64,000 bases of DNA. It comes from Juglans regia (lineage: Eukaryota > Streptophyta > Magnoliopsida > Fagales > Juglandaceae). Position 1 is the stretch's first letter; each line of letters starts with the position of its first letter. Below, one piece after another: positions 10,880 to 23,205 of this stretch. A model generated the notes under the pieces. That model did not search any database and was not told the DNA's origin. It worked only from the letters and a program-made list of their open reading frames with translations. The DNA is taken from positions 7,963,889-8,027,888 of the forward strand of contig NC_049916.1 of assembly GCF_001411555.2 (NCBI RefSeq). The letters run 5' to 3'. Both the position numbers and the translations under genes were made by a program.

Positions 10880-13800
10880 TTCTTAACAGCAAAGGTCTGA
10901 TTTAAAAAGATTATGCTTATAGGTCAAACAAAGACATTAACAATAATTAGACTTATGACAAAAACAGAAGTGAGCTCTAACGTAGTATAATCAAGTGATA
11001 CTATTTGTAAGTAACTCTTAACAAGTCATTGAATACAGTTTTATTGGAAGTGTAGCTGACCTCTTAGATATTAGGGATTACATACAAAAAATGTATACAA
11101 ACACACACAATCAGTGGCGCTAAAGTCACTGGGTGTTCAAGAAACAAAAAATGGCTTTTGATCTAAGAAGTTCTCATCAAATGCAACTTTGGTTTTATGT
11201 ACAACTTAAAATAGTCTAATATTAAAAAACTTAATCTATGACTTACTCACAATAAACTTATGTAAAAGAGTTTCAGAAAACTGAGCAGCAGCTTCAACTT
11301 CAAGTTTTGCACCAAGCCTCTAGTTCCTCTCGAGTTAGAGCAGTTTTAAACCTCCAGAAAAAGCTCTGTACGCCCCAGTCTCTACAAAGTAGGAAAAAGG
11401 CCAATGTTAACATCACTAGCCTCACTAACCATGGTCCAAAGTGCGGTAGTCTTTGACAAGATGTGGCATTATGTTTCAGAGCCACTTTTTGAGTTTCTCA
11501 CTTTTTCTCCTCTCATTTTACCGCCAACCAACAACTAAATAGTGTAAAGTCATAATTTACTTTACCAAATTAGTCCTTGCTCAATGTACTGAACCAAAAT
11601 GACTACCAACTTTTTAACACTTCAATTTCGGCTAAAACTAAATCAGTAAATTAATTTGTTGTGCATTGAGTCGATTTTTTTTTATTCATCATTTTTACAA
11701 TACTTAATTTGTGGCAATTCAATTAATTATACCAACCCATGGAAGGATTACAATAATAAAAAAAATTCCCATTGAAAATTCTGGTTGGATTGAAAATAAG
11801 TTATTTCTATAGATATCATATAGTATAGTAATTACTATAATATATGATATAGTATATAAGAAGCATATATGCTCATATTGTATATACCTGATGTTAATTG
11901 ACCATTCCCTTGTATTTTGTCAATTGAGAGATATTGCTTCATCTGGATAATAGTAACTGTTTAGCTTTAATGGGTAACACCATAATCGCCTCACAAGCAT
12001 TGGATATTGCCATTTATGAACACCATTCTTAGACCATGTAAATATCTACTATACTCATCTCAAAGCATAAATTTTTTAAGTGCCCCCTTCATCCCACAGG
12101 TAGTTTTGCACAAGTTCTCAAATTGAGAACTTATCCAACTTTCGTACAGGTGTCTATCTTGCCATTAGACAAGCAACCTATCAATGTCCCTATCCTTACA
12201 AATCCACCTAAACTGTCAGTACATTTTCCCAATAGCAGTTTCATATACTTAAATGCTTGTTACAATATGGAAAATCAAATCTAACCACAAGTTGTTATTT
12301 GGCATTACACTACAATACTGAAAACAAATTGAGATTAACATTGAAAATATAGCCTTGTCATTGCCTAATCAGCCATGAAAAATCTGCTTGGTGTACTTGC
12401 TCTCTACCAAACTGCAACCCTTTTGAGATATGACAACTTCTGCCAAGCTGCTGTATTAATACATCCTGGAACATCAGTAGTGTGTATTAACAAAAAGTCT
12501 TTAAACTCTGCTCTTAACATCAGAAAATATGGTATAGTCTCAACAACACTTAAATAGTCCATATCCAACCATATTTTTTACAATTAGGAACCACAACATG
12601 ACCTACAAAATTTAATTTTTCTGCAATCTCGTCGATGATTATATAAGCAAGCACTACTTTGAGCCTAGAATTCTGGTATTTGCAGAGTTATGAAATTATT
12701 TCCCACACACTGTCTACTCCCATGCTATAAGCAGTCACTAATACTCAAATTAGTCTTGAACAAAATAATCACAAGTTAAGTACAAAGCTATAGATTTTGG
12801 ACATTACCTTTAGCCTTCTCCAACTCTTTTCTTCCCTTAATATGCAGACCAAGTTCTGAGCCCAAAATTTATGTACAACACATAAATTTTAATGAAACTG
12901 AAAAGGAGGGATGCACTACACTTATAAAACAGAGAATTACAGAGAGAGCTATACCGAGAGATGTATGAGAACTTCAAGAAGGCAAAGGTCATAGTTGGGC
13001 CACGACTTTGTGTTTGGGAGTGGCTGAGGCACACTAGGCGGTCTTGGGTGGAGCTACGATGAACTACATAGGCGGTTGACACTAGTGTGCGATAGGCGGA
13101 TCTTCGACGGCGCTTCACGTGAAGGTTGGTTAGCCGTGCGTGTGTTCGTGGTGGCTCCTATTCGCGGTGGCTCCGTGGCTGCTGGCGGTGGTCGGTAGGA
13201 GTAAAGGGAGGAAGAGGGTCACGGTCCTTTGGGGGGGGTGGTGGTTCAATTGACGCGGGGAAAATAGAAGGTGAAAAAGAGAGGGGGAAAAAGAGAGAGG
13301 AAGGATAGGGTGAATGAAGAACTCCTCTACGGTCCAACTGCAGCATGCGTTTTGTGCGTGTCTCCAGAAAACTCAAAAAATGGAAACCTTTTTTTGGTGT
13401 CAGCGTCAAAGACCCTCTAGCCAAAAAAAAGGTTCTTGCGGCGTATGTGAGCAATAAACCCAAAAGCCCTGTGTGTTGCTTCCATCCAAAGACCAATGGA
13501 TAAAAAATGTTGGTACTTTTTTTACTTGCCCTTTGGTACCTCTTTAACTTTTCTCATACTTTTACATTTCTTAGCTTGAAAAGAAAATTAAATAAATAAA
13601 AATAGAAATCAGAAAAAATAAAATAAAATAACATAAAATAAAAAGAAAGAATAGAATATCAAAAATGTGTTGGGCATGTGAAGAAATATTGCCTGATTAA
13701 ATCACAAGTTATAAAATTAAGCATTAACTATGCTATAAATCAATTTAAATCACAACTTGGATTTATGCATCTTAACAATTTTTCCATCTAAAACCAATAA

Positions 13801-13959
13801 TAATGTAATGAAATAATTTAAATATATGGATTCTAGATGTATAAAATATGCAATACTTGAGGTCAATCAGTGAACTGACATGAGAGAAGAGAAGGGGAAA
13901 AAGAGAAAGGAAGAGGGGAAAAATATTATTTGTAAAATTATTTCTAATGAAGATAATTT
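10880..13959. other. CACTA interior, 5' of the transposase pseudogene
   Basis: Noncoding as far as I can read. About 13060-13500 is GC-richer and could be the element's promoter and leader on the minus strand. I looked for the larger TnpD (Transposase_21) protein here on both strands and found nothing recognisable. Confidence 0.4.
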
Positions 13960-15092
13960 TGTGGAATATTAATTTTAGACAATTTTAACTCGTGAGAAAT
14001 AAAATGGTCTAATATAATTATCTGCGGTGAACACTTTCTGATGACGTGACTTAGGTGGCAAAAGAGTAATTATTTGCTACCAAATAGTACTTGCAGGAAC
14101 TGTAAATTTTTTGTCACCAATCAGTTCCGTCACTAATGGATGCATATGTCACTGAAAAAAATTTAACCTACTAACTTTTTTTTTTCCTTCTTCTTCTGAT
14201 TATCTTAAATTTGTGAGAAAAAACCTTTTAATTCTCTCAGATTGTAACTCTTGACATTGGAAATGGTCCCATACCATTATTTGTGAAGAGATTTTTCTGA
14301 CGCTATATATTTTGGTGAAAAATTTTAATTATTTGTTATCAAATAGTATTCGCAGGAATTGGTTTTTTTTTTAACCAATCAATTCCGTCACTAATGAATG
14401 CATATCTCACCTTCAATAAATTTGATCTACCAACTTTTTTCTTATAATTTTAGTTTTGTGGGAAAAAAACCTTTTAACTCTCATAGATCGTAACTCCTAA
14501 CAAATAAAATTGTGGCATACCATTATTTGCGACACGATTTTTTTGACGCTGTGTATTTGGTGGCAAATGCTAATTATTTGCTATCAAATAGTATTCGCAA
14601 GAACTATTTATTTTTTAACCAACCAATTCCGTCACTAATAAATGCTTATCTCACCGTAAATAAATTTGGCCTACCAAATTTTTTCTGATAATCACAATTT
14701 TGTGGGAGAAAACCTTTTAATTCTCACAGATTGTAAATCTTAACAAATAAAATGGTCCCATATAATTACTTGCGACGAGATTTTTCTGACGACGTGTATT
14801 TTTTGGCAAAACTTAATTATTTGCTACCAAATAGTATTCGCGGGAACTAGTTTTTTATTCTAACCAACCAATTCCGTTACTAATGAATGCATATCTGACA
14901 ATAACAAAATATTATATGCGAACTTTTTCTGATGATCTTAATTTTGTGGGAATAAACATTTAATTTTCACAGATTGTAACTTGTGACAAATAAAATGGTC
15001 CAATATAAATATTTGCGACGAGAATTTGCTGACGACATGTATTTTGTGGCAAATAGTAGGTATTTGCCACCAAATATTATTCGCTTGAAAAA
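13960..15092. repeat. CACTA subterminal tandem array, about 245-bp unit, five copies
   Basis: The anchor TTTGCTACCAAATAGTATTC recurs at 14072, 14330, 14575, 14820 and 15062 (the last and first diverged). A second anchor, CAATTCCGTCACTAATGAAT, recurs at 14122, 14380, 14623 and 14869. Periods are 243-258 bp. The last copy runs into the right terminus, and similar arrays are where TnpA-like proteins bind in this superfamily. Confidence 0.85.
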
Positions 15093-15095
15093 TTT

Positions 15096-15125
15096 CTGTC
15101 CCAAAAACTACTATTTGTTGTAGTG
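15096..15125. repeat. CACTA right terminal inverted repeat
   Basis: Ends CTATTTGTTGTAGTG on the plus strand, the reverse complement of a canonical CACTACAACAAATAG terminus. Confidence 0.75.
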
Positions 15126-15520
15126 AGATGAAAATAATGACAATAAAGACGAAGAATTCATGACTATATTATACTATTTGTTATGATTATTTTTGGTTCA
15201 GTCTTATTTTTTTATATTACAATTTTTTTTTTTTATGAAATCTCTAGGCATTTGCCGTGAATGCAATTCGTGGCAAATATTTCTTTTTTTGCTGAAAGTG
15301 ATTATTTCCCGCGATAAGATTTCTTCGTAAATAAGTATTTCGTCGACGAAATACTTTGTGGAAAATATTATTTTCCAAGAAAGTATTTTATCGGAAATAC
15401 TTTTTTTCCACGATACTACCAAAGACAACTTTTTCCATGAAAATTTGTCATGGGTAAACACTTTTTGCCACAATATCTTCCTATGAAAAATATTGTTATT
15501 TCCCACCACATCATAAGATT
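15126..15520. repeat. CACTA-like subterminal remnant outside the element
   Basis: About 15240-15510 carries short GC-containing motifs (TTTCGTCGACGAAATAC, CGGAAATAC, CCGCGATAAG, TTCCCACCAC) in alternating orientation, resembling CACTA subterminal sequence although it lies beyond the CACTA end at 15125. It may be part of an older element into which the CACTA inserted. No terminus could be fixed. Confidence 0.35.
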
Positions 15521-18467
15521 TGAACTCTACACTTTTGTGCTTCGAGAGTACACAAGAGACATGCATGTAGAATCATAGAATATTCCAAGTGATCTTTGCA
15601 CAATTGGCTACGGCAATCCCTAGAACAGAACACGCAAACATGTAACAAAGCTCCAACTCTCCCATGTGGTTGAAGTCCTCTACTTACTGTGGTCTGGTCC
15701 AGCAGATCACGTTCCATCAAATTAGGAAAAGAAGAAAGCGAAATAAAGGGAAAATGGAAATTCCATTACTTGTGTTATATTTCTTTCCTTATGTCATGAG
15801 AATTTGTCTTAATTTGTTTTCATAATTACTTGATATGTCCACAACCCCTTACTAGGCCTTTCGCCCAAATAAAAATTAAGTTCCAATCTTGATAAAGTAA
15901 GCTGTGAGTATTACAAATATGAAATCATTATTTATCTCAAAAGTTTTAAAAGTGCTAAGAAGACGTAGATTTAATTATTTATATTATATTATTAACACTC
16001 CCTCCTCTTCACGTGTGGGCCCAACACGTGAAATGTTTAATTAAATGAGATAGAATATAGAGTCATGATTTGAACTTAAAACATCTACTATAATATTATG
16101 AGAAATCACTACTTGTTCCAAAAATTTAAGTTGATGAAAATATGTATATTTAATTATTTGTATATACTCTTTATAAAAACGAACTACGAGATCACCCCAA
16201 GGACAACGTCAGGGTTTCAGACCGACCATTAATCCTTGCTAAAAAAGCGAAATGCATTAGCTATCTGTATTTTATTTCATTCTAAGAACAATAATTGTTA
16301 AGAAATTTGATGAATAAATGATATGATCGAGTTATAGCATATTCATAACCATGCAGGTCTTGGGCAAATGAACAATACATAAGAGTTGATTATATCGTAA
16401 GTTACAATTTGTCATGCATGTGTATAGGTTCAAATTCTCGCAAAAGATTGGACACCTAATCAATGTTGTCACTTGAAGGGATAAAAGCAGTACCGAGTGT
16501 CATCTTATTTTCATATAGGGAAGTTACACTTAATACAAGCAAAGTTAAGGATAAGACATGCTAAACTAGTGAACCATACGATGATTTGCACCCGTTGACA
16601 CGTGGCGAATATCTATGAAACCTATTCATAAGAATCAGATTAAAAGTGGCTGGGCACTCTATTAATTAAAACTCTCTATACGTTAAAGAGTTCTGCTAGA
16701 GTCACTGAAAAAGTAATTCAAATTAGGCTATCGAATAGTGTATTTTACTTTTTTTTTTTTTTTTTTCATGTATTGTTTTAATCATCATAAACATTTTTAA
16801 AAAAATAAAAAAATTCACAATATTATTAAAAAATATTTTCTTAATTACTAAGTAAAAAAAAAAGGTCATTCGGGATACTTTTTGGATCCCGAATTCAGGA
16901 TCCAAAGCATTTCTCTTCGTTAAATTTTTTTCTCCATCAATGAAATTGACTGATTTAGGGTATGTTTGAGAATACAATTGTTTTTTAATATTTTCATAAT
17001 ACTTCATTACTATTCACTAATATTTTACTATAATTTATAAATTATTTCATTATTATTCACAAGTCATCTGAGTTACTTTTATTTTGTAGGATGAGCTCTT
17101 CACCGTTCTAGCTATGGAAAAAAAAAAAGTTTCTAGAAAATAATAATAATAATAATAAGAAGAAGAAGAAGAAGACGACTAAGACTAAGGATAGGAATGA
17201 AATTTAAATGGACGAAAATGTTTGTGTAGAAATTAGCTTTGAAGTTGAATTCTCAACTTGAAAACAGAAAGTGGAGAGCTTTCACTCTGGTTTGTCGATT
17301 TCAAACAGTCCAAGTTGATGGACTGTTACGTTTCTACAATGATATGGTTGGGTTGGGGACTTACTGGGTTTGTTTTTTGTTTAGACGGACCCGACCATGT
17401 TAGCCTAAGGCTCTGTTTGTTTTGTTTCATTAAGCAGTTGAGTTGAATAGCCCCACATTCAAGTGGCTTTGGTCCAATGCCTTCAACCCCCATATCTCTT
17501 GCATGAGTTCCGAAGATGAAATCTCCCCTTTCTACTGCAAGAAAATGATAAAGAAAAAGAGGGGAAAGATGCCTACCTACCAGTTGGATGCCCTTTTGAA
17601 ATTTTTTTTGCAACTACAGTACTGAAAAAATATAAGGGCAAAAATGATAAATCACATATTGGTACGTGGCGTAAAGATGATAAATAGAGTTTTTCTTCTA
17701 TATATACCTAAGCATTTCAACTATATTTCAAGTTCTTAAGATTTTAGTTGGCTCCACCACTGCTCTCATGACTTGGCCCAGTTTTAGAGAAAAAGGAAGC
17801 TGAAAGCAAGTCAATATCCTGGGATGAATGAAAATAACATCTTGGGATTTGTAAGATTAACTTGGCATCAGTCAGACACATGCAATTGCAGGATGAAGAA
17901 CTTAGTTAATAAATTTTTATGTTACTCTTGTTTTCTTCTACTTGAAAACCAAGAACAGTACACCATAAAACACTATTCAATACCAAATGGTCCATAGGAA
18001 ATTTCAGATCCTGAGCTTGTAATTGGAATGTCTGCTGGAAAGTCTGCCAGTGCAGACATTCTCCCAACTCTCTTCCACCTCTGCTGATGATCCAACTTGT
18101 CCCCAATGTAGTTCAAATTATTCCATACATCTTCGAATATGTAATAAATATGCCATATGGCTTATGCAGTACATTAAGATACACAACCAACTTGAACTAA
18201 TTTTCAGTTCCAGAACTTATCAAACACTTCCACAATTTGAACCAATAACACAAACATTTAAACTACATTGTTGAATCTGTAACCAAGCCGCCAGAAGATC
18301 GGACGAGCATTCCGGTATGCATTTAGCTACACAACACTGCATCAAAAAGTTGAAAAAAAAATGTGCCAGTATAACTTAATTGCTTCACACATCTACAAGG
18401 TATAAATGAGAACTAAGTATTCAAAAATATTATTTTATGAAATCCATATTTTCAGATGCTAGTTAGA
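15521..18467. other. Intergenic, downstream of the caleosin gene
   Basis: No gene recognised. It includes a TGTTTGAG-type MITE relic, an AAT/GAA triplet run at 17138-17176 and poly-T tracts. The stretch at 17250-17640 is open in two frames but matches no family I know. Confidence 0.4.
16960..17090. mobile_element. TGTTTGGA-type MITE relic
   Basis: Begins GGTATGTTTGAGAA and has the family's AATATTTTACTATAATTTAT-like core. The right end is poorly kept (GTCATCTGAGTTAC). Confidence 0.4.
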
Positions 18468-21400
18468 TTACGCATTCTTTTTAGCTAATGATCTTTCCAT
18501 CTCCATCTGCTCAAACAAAGTTCCATCATAAGCAGCTTTGACTTTTTCCTTCTGCAGCAAACCATTATTGTCCTTGCACAGAATATATAGGACCTTCCAC
18601 TCTGTCCAGCTAGCAAGCCTGCAATAGATTCCCAGGTCTATTACTTATCTTTTAAGAAAAAAATGCTCAAAGTTACCCAGTTAAAAAATCACATAGAAAA
18701 TTCTACCAGCCTCCGTAGTCCTTGGGTACCCTGTTAGCCTTCAGCATTTCCATGAGTTCATCTGATGTTAGAGAATTGGGGTGTGTGCGAGCATGCTTGC
18801 CGAAAATTTCTTCAAACTTTAAAGGAACAAACCTAGAAGATTGATTTAAAAATAGAATTTAGATGACAAGCCTCACAAGAGATCCCTTTTATACTGTAGT
18901 ACACCATGGAATAAGATCTATCAGAATTGAGGATTCAGGTTGATTTATCGAAACCAAGATGTGATCAACTCCATCCATGCCAGCCCACCATGGCATGCAG
19001 TTTGAATTGAATAACCTCAAATGTGGTTCTTTTTGGGGGGTGGGGGGCTGGCAACTTGATTTAGTGAAAATGCAGTGTCTCATGAATATTTGATCAGTCA
19101 AGTTTCAGTGTTTTTCTGCCAGGCTTTTAATTAAGAAATTTACTACCCTGACCTGAGGATACCAAAGGTCAGCAATGGTAGACTTCAAAAGCAGAAACCC
19201 AAAAAGAGTAACTTAACAAATTGATCTGCATGTACCATATAGGTTCAGTTGTTTAGACCGTTCCCTAAAATCAATTCATTCTCTGAAACAAAGCAAGCTG
19301 CAACTTCTCTTTTTTCCACTTCAATTTTTTTCCAGGTCTCAAATCCAGTTGTACCTCCGAAAAATCCATTACATAAACAAACAGGTAATTGGACCTCAAA
19401 CATATTAAAGACAAACTGGAATTAACTGGGATCCAAACACCAGTCAAATTCAGAAGAAACTTACACAGCAGAAGAAAACTTAGTTTTCAGTTTTATTGTA
19501 TTTTATATTTATTCTCTACTAATTATGAAAAAACATGCAAGTAGCCTTGGATACATGCATTTTTCCGTTAGAGGGGCCTAGGAACAGAAAATCCAGTACC
19601 CACAAGCAACTTATTTACAAAAATCAGATGAACAACCAAGGTCAGATCAAGAGATCACCAATTACAAAACAAATTGTTACGCAAGCTACCTTCAGAATCA
19701 GCAAGATCCCTAGTAATAATTGGCCGTAATCAAATCCTTCCATTAGCACTAACATCTAAAAGAATATATCGAATTCTTATGCATTAACATAACATATACC
19801 TTCCTTCAGTGTCATATACACCAGAGTCACTCCCATGCTTGGCTCTCTGAACGTTGTTAACCTCAATTGGAAACAGAAGAGAAGGAAATTTCCCCTGCAC
19901 CACGCAGAAATCAGATCAATGATGGTAAATGAAGAACATTTGGAAGAAATAGACCAACAAAATGCAGATTAAGTACCCTTCAAGCTACTTTTAGTAGTTA
20001 AAATTTATCGCCTATACCACTCTGAAGGCCATTCATTAAGAACTTTCATATTTTTATTTCTGATCATCATTCATTTAGTGTAGAACAGAAAGTATTTGGT
20101 GATACAACTTCAGAGAAAAAGGATCAGAACACTTTTTCTCATTGACATTAAGAAATCTAAAATGCATGACAATTCATTAAAATTTGTAAACTTCATTATT
20201 TTATAAAGTATATCTCATTAAGCATTATAATTCTGATATCGAAGAAAATTATCCTACCCTAACAATCTAACCATTTGATCAAGTTATACTCCTTTATAGA
20301 TTGACAAGATCCGGAAAGTGTCTCAAAAGGTTGCCTTAGAAGTTCAGGAGAGTTTTTCTCTAGGAAGGGAAGTGGCAATCACATTTTAATTGGTTCTATG
20401 CCTTGGAATATAACACTGGTGGATAGTACCTTTCTTCACCCTATGAAAAATGATAGAAATTTGATCAGAACATTAAAAAAACAACATATATCTCTAATAA
20501 AAGAACAAAAATATAATTCTTCTCTAATGCTTCCTTGTCATAAAGGGGCCGGGGTAGAGAATTTCTGGGGCTATGATCAGGCACAAAGAGCTACTAGCAG
20601 TGTAAAAGGAGACAAGAGTGGATGTCTTGAAACCTTGAAATTGGAATCAATTTAAAGCACAAGAACAACGTGTTAACAGTGCTTTCCTCCATCTTTGGGA
20701 AAATAATAATGGAAGACGAAAGAAAAGGTCGCTATGTACTGACCCATAGACTCGGTATATTTGCAGATCGAGGCAAATATTCTTCTCTCTCTCTCTCTCT
20801 CTTTGTTTTTTTTTTCAAATAAGTTTAATTTTGACAACTAGTAGATAATTTACCCCAGAAAATAAATAAGTGAATGGATAAAGTACAAAAAAAAAAAAGC
20901 ATCACAAACAAAGACCTCAATCTCAAAAGCAAGCCTATGATTTGTGTCAAATTGTCAACTCATTTATAAATTTTTGCTGTGTACCATGTGTTCTACCACT
21001 CGTTCTAAAGTGGATCCAAATGGCAACGAAAGTCCACTCTAGAATGAGTTGTATGAGAAATATTTCGAACCTTTGAAAGTGTTTTCTGAAGTACGCTAAG
21101 GGATAAATCAAAATAACCCAAAAGTCCTTAACCACAAACAAAATATCAGACAGACAGGGAGAAAGAGAGAGAGTTACAGGACGGGTTGAGCGGCTGAGAG
21201 AAAAGTTGATGAAGAAGGCAGCCACGGAGGACAGAAGAATACCACTGCCAATTGCACGAAATCCTGAAAAAAGAAAAACCAAATCCCAGTAAAAACCCGT
21301 TAAAACTTCTCAGAAGAGAAAAAAGAAGAAAACCAAATACACAGACACACACACACACATATATATATATATTGAGGTGTTTTAGGGAGTGTTGGTGAAC

Positions 21401-21711
21401 CTTGAAAAGTTTCCCAAGGATAAACTAAACCGTCATGGTTCCTATCGAAGAATGCAACATGTTTCTGCAGAACGTTCTGATCTGTAGGTATGATATGCCC
21501 ATCAACTCCTGCATGCATGTATTTAACACAATTGTGTCAATCTCTTACATATCACCAATCAAATGTGTTTGTTTGTGCGGAAAAGATGAAGAGAGAGATA
21601 AATTACTGACATAGAAAACAGAGAAATATTGAACTAATTTAAATAACAGAAGAAAAAAAGCTGCATCATACCTTCCTGATTATAACTCTGAGTTGGAGAT
21701 AAGGAAGACAT
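18468..21711 (-). CDS. Caleosin / peroxygenase
   Basis: Six exons, all with GT-AG borders and matching phases: 21672-21711, 21401-21508, 21178-21263, 19800-19894, 18707-18832 and 18468-18618, giving 606 bp (201 residues plus TAA). The start [14 protein letters not shown] is the first ATG after a pyrimidine-rich leader. Residues 35-46 form a canonical EF-hand calcium loop ([12 protein letters not shown]). About 57-72 is a hydrophobic segment followed by a proline-rich turn ([13 protein letters not shown]), the usual monotopic lipid-droplet anchor. His30 (KHVAFF) and His98 (AKHGSDSG) match the haem-binding histidines of plant peroxygenases. The C-terminal half has [17 protein letters not shown] and a [11 protein letters not shown] segment. 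Family members are haem enzymes that use fatty-acid hydroperoxides at lipid droplets or ER. The short N-terminus suggests the short (L) class. No disabling change was seen. Confidence 0.92.
19895..21177 (-). other. Caleosin intron 3 (1283 bp)
   Basis: The longest intron of the gene. It contains a TC run at 20784-20803. Its segment 20290-20660 is open in one plus-strand frame of 85 codons, but I recognise no domain, and it may be a fragment of an old insertion. Confidence 0.6.
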
Positions 21712-21735
21712 GACTTGAAAGATCTTGTATCAAAC

Positions 21736-21739
21736 TGGT

Positions 21740-21772
<33 letters not shown>
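21736..21772. repeat. (GA)n in the caleosin leader
   Basis: About 17 GA units on the plus strand, i.e. CT repeats on the sense strand, located 25-60 bp upstream of the start codon, probably within the 5' UTR. CT-rich leaders are common in plant genes. Confidence 0.85.
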
Positions 21773-21774
<2 letters not shown>

Positions 21775-21893
21775 TTGGGATGTTGCAAAGGTTAATACGC
21801 TGAGTTCGAGAGTGGGAACAGAAGAGGGAGAAGTAATGAAGGGAGGGAATGAGAATGGATTATTGTTTTAGCCGACAAAAACGATCAACATCT

Positions 21894-21904
21894 CTATATA
21901 TAAA
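21894..21904 (-). promoter_or_regulatory. Probable TATA box of the caleosin gene
   Basis: The minus strand reads TTTATATATAG here, about 185 bp upstream of the start codon. This would put transcription start near 21862-21872 and a leader of about 155 bases that includes the CT repeat. Confidence 0.5.
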
Positions 21905-22286
21905 GGGAAAATCGGAGGAGATTCCAAGTAAATGAATTACCAAATATAAATCCACGCGACCTTCATATTTTTAGGTGTATGTTCAAAAAATATTACTGCT
22001 ATATATATATATATTTATATGTATGTATGTATATATATAATATATATATATATGTATGTGTGCGCACACGCACGCACTTACTTTAGATATAAAATTTTTT
22101 TATAAAAATAAATTTACAAATTAATAGATTTAATATGATAGATTACATTATAAATATAATTTTATTATAATTATAAAATTAATTTCATGCAATTTTCCTC
22201 TCTCACAAAACTGAACCCTGAAATACAAATCGAAACCGGCCGTTTATTGAAAAACCAAACCAAGTCGAACAAGAAAGAATTAGGAC

Positions 22287-22455
22287 CTTTTGGATAGAAA
22301 ATTACTTTTAGTCTATTTTATCTTATCACTATAATTTTTTTAAATTTTTATATAAAATATAATAAATAATTTATTTTTTAAAATTTTAAAATAATAATAA
22401 TATTTTATTCAATTCATTTAAAATTATCTCATTTCATCTCATCTTAAAGACAATC
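22287..22455. mobile_element. TGTTTGGA-type MITE, diverged
   Basis: Begins TTTTGGATAG and ends in ATCTCATTTCATCTCATCTT. The interior has the ATAATAATAATATTTTATTC core of the family. Confidence 0.45.
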
Positions 22456-22854
22456 GGTCTCGTTCTACTTTATATTTTTAGCCTAATTTGTAGGGACAAT
22501 ACACTTACAAATTGAATATCTTGATGCAGTACGTCATATTATTAATTATTTTTTAGATAAAATAGATATAATACATCATATAAAAATACATCATTATGTA
22601 TATTCACTTTTATAAAAATTTCTGGATAGATCTAGTAGCTCTCTTCTTTTAATTTTTCAGCGTGCCATATTGGCATTGTTTATCAATTAATATGCTTCGG
22701 CTCAGAAGTCAGATATACACATTTAATAGTTTTTAATAATTGGGATCATGTCATTTTGTCATGTAACTTATTTGTTGGAATCTTACAAAAGATCATGTCA
22801 TTTTCTCGTTTGTGTGTATATTTATTAACGTAGTACAAAACAAAATCCGCCGAT

Positions 22855-23205
22855 TCGTGTAATGAGATGAGATGAAAATTTTATAAATAGTAATAAGATA
22901 ATTTATAAATAATAATGAGATAATTTGAATTAAATATTTTTTAAATTTTAAGAAATGAGAAATAAAAAATTGAATAAAAAATATTATAAAATTAAAATAT
23001 TATTAGAATATAATTTTTATTTAAGAATTTAAAAATATTGAATTGGTTTTTATTTTTTATTTAAAAGTTTGAGAAAATTATAATGATTACTGATTAATTT
23101 AAAAAAATTGTAATAATTAATTTAAAAATATTTATATTTAAATTATGTTTAGAATGAAATAAAATAAAATTTTTGAGATTAGATCTATTTTCAAACAAGT
23201 ATATA
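22855..23205. mobile_element. TGTTTGGA-type MITE, long diverged copy
   Basis: Begins with AATGAGATGAGATGAAAATT, has the AATATTATTAGAATAT core and ends near GAATGAAATAAAATAAAATT. Ends are not sharp. Confidence 0.4.

Larger units (their letters stand above)
6878..15125 (-). mobile_element. CACTA (En/Spm-like) transposon, decayed
   Basis: The left terminus begins CATTACAACAGATAGTGG and the reverse complement of the right terminus begins CACTACAACAAATAGTAG. The first 30 bases agree at 24 positions. Inside lie a minus-strand TnpA-like (Transposase_24) pseudogene (9186-10879), an upstream GC-richer segment at about 13.1-13.5 kb that may be its leader, and a subterminal tandem array against the right end. 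I found no Transposase_21 (TnpD) frame, so it would be non-autonomous even without its stops. The 3-bp flanks (TAT at left, AGA at right) do not match, so pairing of these two ends rests on the inverted repeats alone. Confidence 0.7.

Noticed and set aside
15204..15566. Minus-strand frame of 120 codons
   Set aside because: Composition of the CACTA-like subterminal block; the Lys/Ser-rich translation matches nothing.
16420..16445. tRNA or SINE B-box-like GGTTCAAATTC
   Set aside because: No matching A box, acceptor stem or cloverleaf around it.
20398..20655. 85-codon frame in caleosin intron 3
   Set aside because: On the opposite strand to the gene, no recognised domain and no splice or promoter support.
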